This document shows, one piece after another, positions 36,101-48,900 of a stretch of 64,000 nt of DNA. Each line of letters opens with the position of its first letter. The first letter of the stretch is position 1. The position numbers and the translations under genes are program-made. The stretch is from the NCBI GenBank assembly GCA_009617715.1, contig VTFK01000507.1, forward strand, positions 62,001-126,000, given 5' to 3'. Origin of the DNA: Plectrocnemia conspersa. Lineage: Eukaryota; Arthropoda; Insecta; Trichoptera; Polycentropodidae. The notes under the pieces were generated by a model. The model had not been told where the DNA came from. It ran no database searches and saw only the letters and a list, made by a program, of their open reading frames with translations.

Positions 36101-38130
36101 GGAAACGTACATTTACTGTAGAAACCCAAACCAAACATATACTAATTAACCATATCAACTTTCATTAGGGTAAGTTCAACATACAAACTAAGCCAAATCA
36201 ACTTTCAGGGGGGGGGAAGCGGAAGAACAAATACAGACAGACGTCGCATCTCGCATATTGCTCCGTAGTTAGTCTGCACTTTAATATTGCAATATGTTTT
36301 TAAAATATGATAGCTATCCTTACCGTTATCCCTACGGACTTCTGATATAAGAGTATTGGTCAAAGTATATTCAAACCGAATTTTGATTTTATTGCTTTTG
36401 ACGTGGATTTTTGACTTCTGAGAAGGGATAATTGTTTTTAGCGCCCTCCTATTAATCAAAATTCGGTTTAGATATGCTTCATTCAATTCTCACTCATTGT
36501 AAGTCATAATATTGATATACAAAGTTTTAATATGAACGATAGATAACCGAGCGTTTTCACTGCGACGGCGATGACACTATTTTATTGCTTTTGACGTAAA
36601 CTCTAAACAGGGTCCCGCTTAAATTTGGCCAGAAAAAAGCATGTCATTTAATGAAATACTATGAAGCTTAATGAAATCAAACTATTCAAAAAAACGACCA
36701 CTGACTGGCTAACTTGTACCCCCCCCCCCTGTAAAAAGCCGAAATGCCGTCCCTGATTTTATTACCCCTTCTGAAAGTGAAACTTTGGGGCGCTTAGCGT
36801 TATAACGTTCTCAATCCGTCACGTTTTCCGGGCGAACGTGGTCCATTTTACCCACTCTTAGCACCTATGTAGTGGCTGCTGGGACTCTGCCAACAAATTG
36901 ACAACTTTAAGGGAAAATTTTTAAACCACGGCAAATTCAGGTCAATTTCAAATAGAGCGTTTATTCGCACGTGCATGTAATGGATAAAGGGATAGAATAT
37001 AGTACTACTATGATATACTACGTTTTTTTAATTCCAACTAAAAAATATTTTTATATTTATTTCAGGTGTACGTGAGTGAGATCTCCTTGCCAGATATACG
37101 CGGTTGTTTGAATGCCGTTTTGAAGATCGTCGGCCATTTGGGTGTCTTGATGTCGTTCACCGTAGGTGCTTATCTAGATTGGCAGCAGCTGGCAATGTTC
37201 ATATCAATAGCGCCGGTCATGCTGTTCTGCATGATGATCTACATTCCAGAAACACCTAGTTATCTAGTGCTGTGTGGCAAAGAAGAAGAAGCATACAAGT
37301 CTTTAACCTGGCTTAGAGGTCCTGGCTCTGACATCATCCAAGAGCTAGAGACGATAAGAGCTCACGTGGTGGCTACCAAGAGTTTCAACAATAAGAACTT
37401 GCAAGTGGCTGGCAGTAATGCCATTAACGCGTTACTAACAGCTAGGATAGCAGGACCTGTACTGATCACCTGTGGTCTGATGCTGTTCCAGCGCTTCTCT
37501 GGAGCGCACGCCTTCAATTTTTACGCAGTGCCCATATTCAGAAAGACTTTTGGCGGCATGAACCCCCATGGAGGTGCTATAGCCGTTAGTTTTGTCCAGT
37601 TGCTGGCGTCGTGCCTATCAGGCCTTCTGATCGATACGGTGGGGCGCCTGCCCTTGCTCATTGCCAGCTCTGTTTTCATGTCCATGGCTCTGGCAGGGTT
37701 TGGAAGTTACGCTTATTACGAAGAAGTCCACCGGAATCAGCGGTTGCAGAACGTGGTGCTCAGCCAGTCGCTGGGCACTGCAGGACAAAACGACTGGATA
37801 CCGCTGCTGTGTGTCTTAGTGTTTACCATAGCATTTTCTTTGGGCATGAGTCCCATATCGTGGCTGCTTATAGGCGAGTTGTTCCCTTTGGAGTTCAGGG
37901 GCACGGGGAGCGCTCTGGCGACGGCTTTTAGTTATCTCTGTGCTTTTGTCGGTGTTAAGACTTTTGTCGACTTTCAACAAATGTTCGGTCTGCATGGTGC
38001 GTTCTGGTTGTATGCTTTCATATCGGTAGGTGGTCTGTGCTTTGTAGTTTGCTGCGTTCCTGAAACCAAAGGCAGGGATTTGGACGAGATGGATCCCAAA
38101 TCGGTTCAAAATCTGACTACGACGAGATAG
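30119..38130 (+). CDS. Tret1-like facilitated sugar transporter (MFS, SLC2 type) with long N-terminal extension
   Basis: Four coding exons: 30119-31186, 32596-32779, 34975-35162, 37066-38130. All introns are GT..AG and the phases (0, 1, 0) agree; the product is 834 residues. Residues 1-356 are hydrophilic and Tyr/Ser-rich, with a glutamine-rich run at 296-312 and KKNVTF at 251-256, which fits a PP1 docking motif. Residues 357-834 form a 12-helix sugar transporter: R-H-G-R-R-K at 431-436 after helix 2, EISLPDIRG after helix 4, PETP at 541-544, QRFSG at 622-626 in helix 7, TVGRLP at 671-676, PISWLLIGELFP at 743-754 and PETKG at 812-816. The family moves trehalose or hexoses across the plasma membrane by facilitated diffusion. 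Oddities: the helix-4 GR is TS (464-465), the second Gln of helix-7 QQ is Arg623, and the helix-10 NW pair is YL (770-771). The substrate may therefore differ. The ATG at 30119 follows an in-frame stop; Met9 is an alternative. Confidence 0.9.
31187..32595 (+). other. Transporter intron 1
   Basis: GTAAGA donor after TCGCAG and a TTTTCAG acceptor. The content is AT-rich with nothing recognised. Reading through the donor would add about 60 residues to a stop at 31376-31378, which would give a soluble protein of 419 residues with only the N-terminal region. That is a hypothetical retained-intron product. Confidence 0.8.
33379..33940. mobile_element. MITE with long (about 105 bp) inverted repeats
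   Basis: The left arm 33379-33482 and the right arm 33835-33940 are reverse complements with scattered differences. Both read inward through an AATTC.CCGCCAGCAATTA block, then CCGCGTCAATTGAT, then CATATTTTA. About 350 bp of AT-rich non-coding sequence separates them. No certain target duplication is visible at either edge. The left arm also occurs, interrupted, at 13.5/14.6 kb, so it is a dispersed family. Confidence 0.85.
34275..34655 (-). mobile_element. Non-LTR element 3' end fragment in intron 2
   Basis: On the minus strand this runs from sequence shared with 27.73-27.84 kb and 2.59-2.72 kb, through a remnant of the ORF end (SYEELV region), to a 3' UTR with GGTAACAATGGTCTTAATTT and a TAAATAAATAAA tail near 34290. 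Minus-strand open frames here are leftovers of the element. Confidence 0.65.
35163..37065 (+). other. Transporter intron 3
   Basis: GTGAGA donor and TTTCAG acceptor. It contains a deleted hAT derivative (36205-36755). A patch at about 35650-35830 (GTGCCGCAAG to GAGCGGCACT) may be another element, which I cannot name. Confidence 0.8.
36205..36755. mobile_element. Internally deleted hAT derivative, related to the 59.6-61.4 kb element
   Basis: Three blocks match the 59627-61376 element: the segment with GCTCCGTAGTTAGTCTG near 36260; the TTTTATTGCTTTTGACGT block near 36387 and again near 36580; and the right end, ACGACCACTGACTGGC, a C-run and GCCGTCCCTG ending at 36755. The segment near 36640-36690 (ATGAAATACTATGAA) matches the left end of that element, so this copy is rearranged. 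No transposase coding remains. The left terminus is uncertain. Confidence 0.65.
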
Positions 38131-41100
38131 AAAAAGTATTATATAACACTAGAATTACGGAACATTCCAATGAAAGGGTTTAAAATGATCCTTGTATGAA
38201 ATTATAATGTTAAATGATTGTTTTTGCCTAAGTTTTAGTATATATATATAGGACAATGTAATCCAATGCTGCTTAATGGAATAGAATTTTCCAGAGATAA
38301 GCAGTTTTCATAGACAATCTGTTAAGAAAATGCAATTATTAAGTAAAAAATCTTGCTATGCATTTCAAAATTTTAATTTTCTGCAAAGAATGCGTGATTA
38401 ACTTGATATAAAAAATACATTTTTTTTGTTTTTCGATGAAAAATCATGAATTTTTAATAATCCTCAGTAGGACATAATGTCGCTTGTTCTTGGCTAGCTC
38501 TTTAAGTCAAGGGCGTAGCCCCGGCGTCGGACCCTATGTGGATTGTCTTTTGTGAGAAAGCCAAACAGACAAGAACGAAGCACCTGCGGCTCTATGCTGG
38601 CCTGCTGCGGTGGCTCTTTAAACCAAAACTATCTTACCTCAGCGATGAATAAGCTATCACCACCGACCGTAACTCAAATTCATGTTATCTCTGGCATCTG
38701 GTCGAGGGAAGGTGTTTTTCGGAACCACTTTTTTATAATATAAATTACTCACCAATTTTCTCTTTCTCTCTCTTTCTTAAAAGGCAGCTCTTGTCTGGTT
38801 TCAAGATGCTATGTATATTTACTTTGTCGTGGCACATATGCTTGCCTGAGAATATACAATCCAAAATTTTAAGAATATCATTAAAATAAACGATTTCTAG
38901 GAGGGAAAACTTTCAAGCTTTGATTGTTTTCCAATATTCAAAAAATCTCTAGAATTCATTAAAACGTTACAAAAATATATAGTTTGGATCAGAAGACAAA
39001 AAATATTTGCCACACTCAATTTTTGCTTAAAAGGGCCCTTCCACATATAATTTAGGTTTTTTAAATCCTTAATAACGCCATTCTTTATAAATATACTGCT
39101 CTAAGCACCGATAGTGAGATCCCGAGTAATATATTCGATTGAACGTGCATTTACAAAGAAGGATGTGGATTAAGAAGAACCGTTGAAGTGAAATTGAGGT
39201 GATTTGTAAAAAAATCTATTAAAAGATTACAGAATTATATTATTATTAAAATATATATATATATATTGGGGCTATACTCATAATTTCATGGTCATAGATT
39301 GCGCCCCTATGCTTTTCCTATGCGGCTCTATTCACACTTATAAATATGATCACCTAAAAAAATCTTACTGAACTTTTTATCATGACTGCTTGGTTGAAAA
39401 ATCATGAAAATTTAGGCAATGGAGGTCGTGGGCTAACCTATTATATAATACATATAAACTATTTAAAAGCAAATTTCATACAAGGGCTTACTAAAATATT
39501 ATTATTTTTACCAATTAAGAATTGTTTTTATATGCTTATATTTATATTTTTTAATGGTGTTTCTGAAGTTGTAGAATTTTAAATATATGTATACATACTA
39601 AATACTTCCGTAATTCTAGTGATAATTATAGTTCATTAAGCCTTCTAATTTGAAGGCGTACAACATTCTTTAACATATTATGGTTATGTTCATAAAACGA
39701 CAATAATTTTTGTAGCCTTAATACGTGTAAGAGCTTGGGACTAATTATTTACAGTTAGTGTATATGAAATATCAACGTTGAAACACTTCTAATTTATATT
39801 TCAATAATGATTTGCTTGATATTATAATTAAATTAAAATTTGATTGAATTGACAATAAATAACTGTATAAATACTAATGAACGATTATAATATACTATTG
39901 TGATTATGCGACAGGGTGAAACATAAAAATTAAAACGATGAAGCACACAATATTGTCGTATCTCCATATGTTTAATAAATAAATTTATTGTACGAGCGAA
40001 TGGCATTCAACGAAATTAAGATTGGTATTCTAAATTGTTTATCAATAAAATATGTTTCAAGTTTTTATCACTGAATATATGAAAAAAGCAATGATAGAGT
40101 ATAATGTTTGTGCGTATGTATATTATGGAATGGGTTAAACTAATGAATAATATAATAAACATATATGTTATAAATATAATATCAGATAATATATCAAAAA
40201 TGATTAATATCAGAGAATTATTTCAATGCTAAATATTTAGAAATAATACTATCTTCTAAAACTTTATTTTATCTAAATTAAATATATAAATCTATTGAAG
40301 AGAGTAAAAATCGCTGAAATTATTTATTTATCATGAAAAATTAACAAATTTTAATTTTGTTGTACGTTTAAAATTCTATTTTATATTGTTGCTACTATAA
40401 AAAAACTTGATATTTTATTTACAAAGATCAAATTAAATATTTATATAACGTTTACTGTTAAAATATAATAACGTTTATATTCCACCTTTATGTACATATC
40501 CTAACTAAAAGAAAAACATTTTAATCATTTTAATAATAAACATCATTACAATTTTATTTAAACTAAATCAAAATTTGATAGTATACTAAAGAGGGTTTTA
40601 ATTTAATAAACCCAATACTAATATAAACCGATATTGACAATAAATCATAAATGCTTTTAATTCACTGTGAAGCAGTTTTATTCTAAGATACTAAATATAT
40701 TGTATATATAAATATAAATGTAACACTTGTATTATTTTTACCTACAAAACTTAGCTGTGATAGATACTTAACTCCTTTTTATATCAAATTCATACGTCTA
40801 TTATTTATTAGATTTAATAGTCATTACTTGTTTATGGTGAAGTGTATAGGAATGTTATAATGGGGGGTGAATTGATATAATTTAACATTAGCAACGAATA
40901 TACAGTAATGTTTGGCTAAAAAATATGATAGTTGGGTTTTCAAAAGGTTAATAGACGAACGTTATAAATTCAATTTCGATTAAGGGGCCATAATTATGTC
41001 ACGGGTATTAAAAGAAACACATTTATCTGCCTCTTGAATATATATATAAATAAAAAATAGGTTGTGAACGTAATAAATAACAGATTTCCAATTTAATATA

Positions 41101-43866
41101 GCATTCCCCGTTCGGAATTAATAGATGACGAATTTTATTAGAATTATATATGTATAAAAATATATAGAGATGTTTGTAAAATTAGCAGATTAAATAATCT
41201 GCTACTGAATGTTTGTTTTATATCATAGCGTGAATCTGTTATTGATTTTATAGATGATTGAATATTAAAGTAAGGATCGATATACATTTATGAATAAAAC
41301 TAGATTAACGGCTTTCGGTGTTTTCTTTGTGGAAAATACTATTTGACAATGTCTTATGCCGGTTCTTAACGAACCGAGATTCCCAGTAATTTAGTCAATT
41401 ATGTATATGAAATATGTATTAAAACACAGAATTATGATTTGCAAATAACGTAGACTGCTGTATTTTTATTATGAATTTATATTATATTAGAATGTGCAAA
41501 ACAATAAATTGTATTAAAAATGTGTTTTACAATACGAAAGCGATGCAACTGCCTTATTTAATTTTTGTCATTTATATTTAAAACAATTCAGTTTTTGATG
41601 GTGTATATTTATCAATTATAAACGTATTTAATGTTATCAAATATATATCATAACGTTGATTTTGATTATGTTATATATTATATTAAAAATGTTGAATATA
41701 ACGCATTAGATACAAGATACGAATCTTTAAACATAAGTTAAATGCGTGAAATGTAATAGTATATACAGTGACAATTTGTAAAGGGGTGTAGCATAGTTAC
41801 ATCAAAATAAACTTTTATATTTAGATATTTTTAAGAAAATTATTGTGCCACACCCCTAAGAGCCACTACTGGTTATATGGTTGTGAATATTTTCACAATT
41901 AAGAACCATATATAACACACATTTAAAGAATGAACAAAGAAAGACGGAAGGATTTTTTTAGATACTTGAGAGAGATACTTTATAGTTAATTGTAGAACTC
42001 AGCATCATGCATATGTTCACTACAAAATCTCTTTTCATTGAATGTTCAATAATTTATAAAATAGATAAATTATCCACAAGCTAGAATGGAGTATTGCCAT
42101 TATTAGCAAAACAAAAATATATACTTGAAATTGTATATTTTAACTGTGATGAAAATTTAAAGAGATTTAGGACTGGAAATCTAGTCCGACAAAATATCAG
42201 CTGTGCTGCAACAAACATCATGGAGAAAAGTTTAAAGCTAAAATAAACTGGAGCTGGTGCATCCCTGTTATACGCTCTATTCAGTTATAAACTATCTTGT
42301 GACGTCATACACTAAAGAAATATAAGAAATATTTCCTGCACCATATAACTTTCATGTTTCTGCTTCTACTTCTGTTATAAAATATATTTTTGCTACCCAT
42401 CTTCAATGGTGTAGTGCCCAGGTAAAAATACAAAGCACTGATTATATTGTATATGCTCAATTAAGCTTTATGATAGTTATTAGGATATAACAGTCAAAAC
42501 ATAACTAACATGTGATCCTTTTACATATTATACTGGCAAAACAGACTCACAAGCTTCAACTTCCTTTAACAAAAAATAAAGACTATTTATAGTTGTTTTA
42601 AATAATATCGAAAATTACTATTGATCTTCTTCTAAACCGACTATCACTAAACATCTGAAGTATAAGGAATTTGCGCACTAAGACTCCATACTGTTGGGTT
42701 CCACATCTAGCTGTAAATTATCTTCATGGTGTATATTTTATATAAAAAACGTCCTTCAGTCTTCCATATATCATTTTATATATCTAATCCTTTGTTATGC
42801 ATATTATTAAATTATATAAGAATCCTATGACTATTTATCCATATCAGAGTTCAAAAAGAAATGAAATAAAAATTATAAAATGTATTATTAAACCCTTTGT
42901 CCATTTTTATTATTATTTATACATATAATATTTATATTAAAATAGTGTCAATTAAAAAATATATTTGTGAACACAGTCCAAACTATCAGTTGTACACATA
43001 TCGAAATTATTATCAAAATATATCCTACGTCCTTTTAAATTGAATTAGAAGCGATTAATAGTTTGTGTATATATGATATCAACAACATATAACACAATCC
43101 TTCAGACAATCCAAATAAAATTAAATAGTTTTAAAGCTTATTTAAAATGTAAAGCACACGATAAATAATTTCCTATTTAGAAAACATTATCATTTCATGT
43201 ATTCAACTAAAGATCCTAAAGTATATATTGTGATAATAGTAAAATAGGTAATTATTTATCCATTGCTCAATATATTGTTTTACATTATTGATGACGAAAA
43301 ACGTTTTATGATAAACTAATATATATACATATGAAAAAATCACATGATTTTTAAATTGTATAAAAAACCCAAATTCATAGCTTTAAACCTAGCTTCAATT
43401 AAATGTAAAATAAATTATAGAAATTTGTATTTTGATATTAGAAACACAGTTGGATTGCTTGAAGTATGTTTCGTATATAATCGTACTATTGGGAGTTTTG
43501 TAATAATTTTAAAACGAGTCTTACTTCTCATTGATTACTTTAAAAACATGATTTTAATTATACTTTTTTATACCCAAATTGTACTCATTTATATGCTTCT
43601 CTTCAAACTATGAAATAAAAGTTATTAAAGTAGATCAAACTATCTATTATATGATCGACACATTTACAATTTTTTTATCATAATCCAAGTAATTATAAAT
43701 AAAATGATTCTCAAACTTTAAGGACTCGTTTATGTATTATTAAAACTAACTTATAAATAATTTCAAATATGTAAAACGTAGACAACTCAATTATATAAAT
43801 TGTTATTTTATTTTAACGCTGAGAGTGCTGAATAATAAATAAAAAAATAGATGAAAAATATGCTTA
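38131..43866. other. AT-rich intergenic DNA between transporter and MED20
   Basis: The first part must include the transporter 3' UTR; AATAAA at 38885-38890 is one possible polyadenylation signal among many. A patch at about 38500-38720 begins with AAGGGCGTAGCCCCGGCG, like a hAT MITE tip. Otherwise I see long AT-rich sequence, short TA repeats (for example 39250-39266) and no supported gene. The + open frame at 43344-43613 is AT-rich with no family. Confidence 0.5.
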
Positions 43867-43872
43867 TTTATT
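43867..43872 (-). terminator. Polyadenylation signal of MED20
   Basis: AATAAA on the minus strand, 36 bases past the MED20 stop codon. It lies in overlapping ATAAATAAA, so the exact hexamer is ambiguous. Confidence 0.55.
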
Positions 43873-43908
43873 TATATTTACAATATTTACATGAATCTGA
43901 ATTAAAAA

Positions 43909-44794
43909 TTAATTTGGCCGCAATGTCATCGTCGCTTTTCGATAGGCACTGAAATGTTCTAAATACTGATTGATCGTATCCATCGGTTGATATATATCAT
44001 TCTGTCTATTCAGTAGGTACTGTGGAGGTTGTTGTGGCGCCAAACTACCGAGAAAACCCTGCATAAATTCCCTCATCAGATCCCAAACAGCTCCCGGAAT
44101 AACGCAAGGCCTATATTCGACCTAAAATAATATTCTCTATTAAACACATTATACACATAATTAATACTTTATCATTAAATTAAGCAATACCTCAATCAAA
44201 ACACCTTTGAAAGTCTGATTCATCGCAACCAACCCGAGTTTAATGCAAAAGTCGCCTAATTCAAATCTCGGACCTTTCGATTCCATCTTGGTTTGCTTCT
44301 TAGACGAGTAATGGTGGTTCAGTTTCAGCATCAATACGTCAAATAACCCATCGGCAATTATACTAATAGCTTTATTACCACCATCCATGATGGAAAATAC
44401 AGAAGCAGGTTGTTCAGAATTGTGTAGTATATGCACTGTCTTATGAGGTCCTATAGTAAAAAAAAATGAATTAAATTACATAAAAATATTATTATAATTA
44501 ATCATCACTGACCCATTGGAGTAATAGACATGAAAGTCTCGCAGTCTACGAGAAAATGACCCGTCTGGACGGCACCTAAGGCAGTGATGCGTTTTGTAAG
44601 CAGATCTATGATTTGTGGTCCAGTTTTGTTCTCGGCCACGGGATATTGTTGCAGTCTGAAATTGAGTAATACATAACCATGAAATAATATGAAGTACTTG
44701 TATTTATTGGTTAATTTTGGTATGGGGCCCTTTAAAATAAATCTATAAATAACGTTCATAAATTTGACTAGTTAACTCACATTGTAACACCCAT
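43909..44794 (-). CDS. MED20: Mediator of RNA polymerase II transcription subunit 20
   Basis: Four exons in transcription order: 44794-44781, 44655-44513, 44450-44191, 44121-43909. They encode 209 residues, close to the about 212 of vertebrate MED20. The first coding exon is only 14 nt (MGVT plus two bases) and ends AAT|GTGAGT. The joined N-terminus MGVTILQQYPVAEN follows the conserved MGVT..Q..PVAE pattern. Other family blocks are VDCETF, HILHNSEQP, DGLFDVLMLK, FELGDFCIKLG and VEYRPC. MED20 sits in the Mediator head and, with MED18 and MED8, helps connect activators to RNA polymerase II in the nucleus. The exon 2 donor is the weaker GTCAGT. The gene is intact. A minus-strand TATAAAG lies 86 bases upstream, and Herp diverges from the other side. 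Confidence 0.95.
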
Positions 44795-44873
44795 TTTAAG
44801 TGGTTTTAAAACCGGCACAGAAAAACACCACAAACGTCAAAAGGACGACGCATCATTTGGTCTTAACACTGTT

Positions 44874-44880
44874 CTTTATA
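44874..44880 (-). promoter_or_regulatory. TATA box candidate of MED20
   Basis: TATAAAG on the minus strand, about 86 bases upstream of the MED20 ATG, leaving room for a start site near 44850 and a short 5' UTR. Assigned on position and sequence only. Confidence 0.4.
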
Positions 44881-45344
44881 ACCATGCTCACGTTTGGCAC
44901 AAATTATATTATATAAAAATTTTAAAAATATTTTATTTATTATCAACAGAAATTAAAATTAAAATTTTAAATAATTCTATTATTTTAAAATAAAAAACTT
45001 CAGTTTTTTCTTTATATAATCATCTAAAATTAAAAATAATGTAAAAAAACAGTCAAACGCCATATTTTATCGAATATCATTTTCAAAAGTTTGCATTAAC
45101 TTTAGGAAGACAACATATGTTGTATTTTTATTTTAGTGTCCAAATATTGAACACCCCATGAATAACTCTCTACAACGAATCATTGGATGTTCATTGTTTT
45201 GACTAACGCTCTCTCGCTACAGTTTGTTCGCACCTAACCTATCCAAAATTTTATTGAATGGATTTGTACGTTGGCATATTCATTTTTCAACCATAATTTT
45301 GCTGCCGCGTATTTTTCACCTAATGGACGTATTCAAAAATTGGA

Positions 45345-45428
45345 TAAAAAAATATTTTAAAATAAGGGGAAGGGGACGCGACATAGCAATTTCGCCTCCG
45401 GGTGCAAACTACCGTAGCTATAGCACTG
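45345..45428. mobile_element. One terminus of a hAT-type element
   Basis: Read from 45428 on the minus strand: CAGTGCTATAGCTACGGTAG, then a GCACCCGGAGGCG block. This resembles the end of the 28879-29148 MITE (CAGTG..(A/G)TAGCTA.GG). I see no matching opposite end nearby, so it is a truncated copy in the MED20-Herp intergenic region. Confidence 0.45.
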
Positions 45429-45621
45429 CTTAGTTAGTATTCGATCTATTCTTTTAGTGCGAGCTCAAGTCTTCTGATGGAAGAATTGATAGAAGTATAT
45501 TCCAAATGGAAGTGTCGTTAGTGAGCAATGCTATATATAAAAAAATAAGATATATAAATGTATTATATTTTACAGTTTTTTAAAATTATTTTTTACTTGT
45601 GTTATCACCACTATCAGGCAT

Positions 45622-45640
45622 CCAATCACAGCGAGCCAAC
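45622..45640 (+). promoter_or_regulatory. ERSE-like element upstream of Herp
   Basis: CCAAT, nine bases, then CCAAC. The ER stress response element is CCAAT-N9-CCACG, bound by NF-Y and ATF6, and controls mammalian HERPUD1. The first half and the spacing are exact; the second half matches three of five bases. It lies about 375 bases upstream of the Herp ATG. It is suggestive, not proven. Confidence 0.25.
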
Positions 45641-45997
45641 TACGAATCAACACATGCAAACGTTCATGCGTACGCATGCACACACACAAAAGTCATATAA
45701 TTGATAAACACTAGTGATGTTCTATGAGTCATTGTTATGAAAAAATAATATCATTGAAAAAAAATAAAAAATCGTCATAGCACAATATACAATAATTTTG
45801 TTAGTGTATTTGTATTTTGAGTAATGTTTTAGCCTTTTGTTTAATTTTAAAATCGATTCGTTCGCGTAGCTGTCATTGTTATTCCTCGTTACATCGAGTT
45901 GCAGAAAGAGATTGTCGTTTCCGTGTTGCGAGTTCGGATGACGACAGTTCAGGTCGCAGACGAAGGTAAATAAAGTCGATTGGGGCTAAAGCCGACG

Positions 45998-48900
45998 ATG
46001 GAAATGGAGGGCGCAGACCCTTTGGCGATCACGCTGATCGTGAAGGCGCCCAACCAGCAAGTGGCCGATCACACCGTTCGGGCGGAGTCTTCTTGGACCA
46101 TAGCTAAGCTCAAAGGCCACCTCTCGGAAGTGTATCCGTGCAAACCGGTGAGATTTACATCGTTAAGAGATCGATTTGTGAAATAATAGATGGATCGTGT
46201 GTGAACACGGTGGTCGAATGTCATGTGAACATAATTAGCGTATTTATTATTATTATTATTATTTTGACTCATAAAAAACAGAATCGCCACGTTCAATATT
46301 ATCACATTGTTAATGTGTTAAAAAATATATTACAATTGCGATATAAAATAAGACGATAAACGTCAAAGTGACGCCATTTTGGTTTTAATGTCATCATTTT
46401 TTTTATTAAAAAAGTATCCATTAAAATAATTGTGACATTAATATTAATAACATCAGGTGACATTTCGTGTTATTATAATTCAAGGTCAATGAGTGATTTG
46501 TTATGATCAATCAGTAATTTGACCACCATTTTGTGATATTAAATCGATGCAATAAATTACTAATTACTTCTTCTTCTTCTTAAGGCCATAACACACGCAT
46601 AAGATGTTCTGCTGTTTATTCACACGCTTAATACTAAATTATTAAACACAATGTAGGAAAGGCAAATACTGTCACAACTATAACATCTATTATTTATTTA
46701 TAGACCCATTCAAAATTCAACGTACTATATTGTTACAAAGTTAAAGAGTATTAATATCACCCTAAATGTATATTTTGTATAAAAAAAATGTTTTAAAAGT
46801 CGTCATTATAATAATAATTTGTATTTTATACAAAATGCAGTACATCATTGTATCTGTAGAGATTCCATGTACTTTTCCGTAGAAAGCGTCATTTAAACAA
46901 AGAATACATCCTTCATATTAGACTATCATTGAGCATTATCAGATTTTTGAAAACCATAAACATAATTAATGTTGCCATATTTCATATATGTAGTTGTTTG
47001 TCACCACTAAACAATGTATTGCACCACGAAACGCGCGAAACATTCCATCAACTAAATTTACCATAGATTTCAATGCTGTAAAAAAGGTACATTTTTTTAT
47101 TTTCTTCATAAGAGAGAATCATTTCATCAACTAATCCTCGAAAAAATATACCAAAACAAGAGCGAACACCGTCCTCACATTCATGAATCTTACAAAAACG
47201 CTCAATTGCTCTCCGTCAAGCTCCGCACAGTCGCTACCTGAGAGTGGGCACTCCCACAAAGTGTAGATATGTCCGAAAACTTTGTGTCCATCTCATCTCC
47301 AATCACCACAACCAGGATAAAGAATTGCCTCATGATTGTGGCGAGTGACCCCTACGAAGATCACGGCTCTTTACTGCACTGTGAGATCGTTCGTGGATCT
47401 GAGGTGAACCTCTTGTTGCCCTCTCCATCTAAACACTTGCAGAAAATGTTATGATGAAAATGAATAAAGCTTATATATTAGATTCGCTTTGTCCAATGCT
47501 TGCCGCCGAGTCACACCAACCTGCATATAGTGTAATGGACAAGAATCAAATATTAAATTGTTACTCTCAGTTTAAAACACCTAATTAAAACTTACCTTTT
47601 AAGCAGAAAATTATGTTAAAAAAATATATTTTATTACATTTCGCATTATGTGATAGCATAGCAATTCTATATACTTTATCTGAATATTTTTTTCAATTAC
47701 TATTTTACAATAGTTTCATATCCCATTAAAAGCGTATCAAAAATTGAAACTTCTAAAACGCTATATCGTATATTTTAAATGTGTTTGTGTTATTTTATAG
47801 CTGATAAATTAATTAGTTGAAAGCATGTTGAGATAATATCATTATCTTGAGTTACACAATGGAATTGCCAATTCATAATAAAATTACGAAAACAAATCTT
47901 TGTCGATAATGTTTATTAGTATACTTGAATTATACAATAATAACTGGTTGGCGTGAATAAGTTGATAAGTCGAAAATATAACTTTTTAAGGGCAGCAGTC
48001 TTAAAATTTAACATTTTATTTAAAAATTAAATATATTTATAGCTTTTGTAATAGTTTTATTTAAATAATACACAGTGTGCTATAAAGTATACCTTCAAAA
48101 ATTCACTAGTGAATCAGAACAAAGCTTCTTAGCATAGAACGCGAAAAAGTGAGTTGTCAACTTATTCATGCTCACTACTCAAATAGCAGTAACTCCCATG
48201 AATATTTTTGTGGCACTCATCAATTGGGTTCTTTTTAATTGTTAAAAAGCGATCATTCTGAAATGTAGTGTAAGTATTCAAACTGTTATTTGGGAATTGA
48301 CTTCCTCCATAGTTTTTAATATTTTTCTTGTTAATAATATGATTCAATTTTTAATTTTTTTTTTGTAGATAACCATCCAACTTTAGCGGCAACCAGTATC
48401 TCAAAAATTCTGTGCACCATTGTCAATATTTTCAGTGCCATTTATCTAATTTGTTTTGCAAAATTATCATTTAGCTCTTTAAAACTTTCTACTCTATGCT
48501 TTCTGCTTTACCACTTCCCAGTCACATTAGTTTTTTAAAATGACTCAAAAACTTCTATCACAGACCCACCCTTTCCTATGCAGCGGTATAAAAATATGCA
48601 ACCATTGTAAAACATTTAAAAATATTAGCACAAATTTCATTTTTTACCAAAAAAGGCTATGATAATTTACAACCCCTCTAATGAAACAATAGTACGTTTC
48701 TGGGTGACCCTTAATAAGCGAAACCATTGTTGTCGCTTACTGTCTGGACTTCGTACTACATCCGTTTCACTGCGTACATCTCACCACGTGACCAATGGGG
48801 ACTTTTTACCATGTTTCATGAGGAAAACTTACCCGCATAATATATATTAAATTTTATTGAAAAGCATTTTTAGATCAACAAGAATTTCAATGTGTGAAAA

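Noticed and set aside
37611..37931. Open frames overlapping the transporter last exon (+ shifted and - strand)
   Set aside because: They are shadows of the real coding frame, whose motifs and splice phases are consistent.
45980..45997. Upstream TTG start for Herp
   Set aside because: Eukaryotic initiation there is unlikely. The first ATG at 45998 follows an in-frame stop and fits the family N-terminus.
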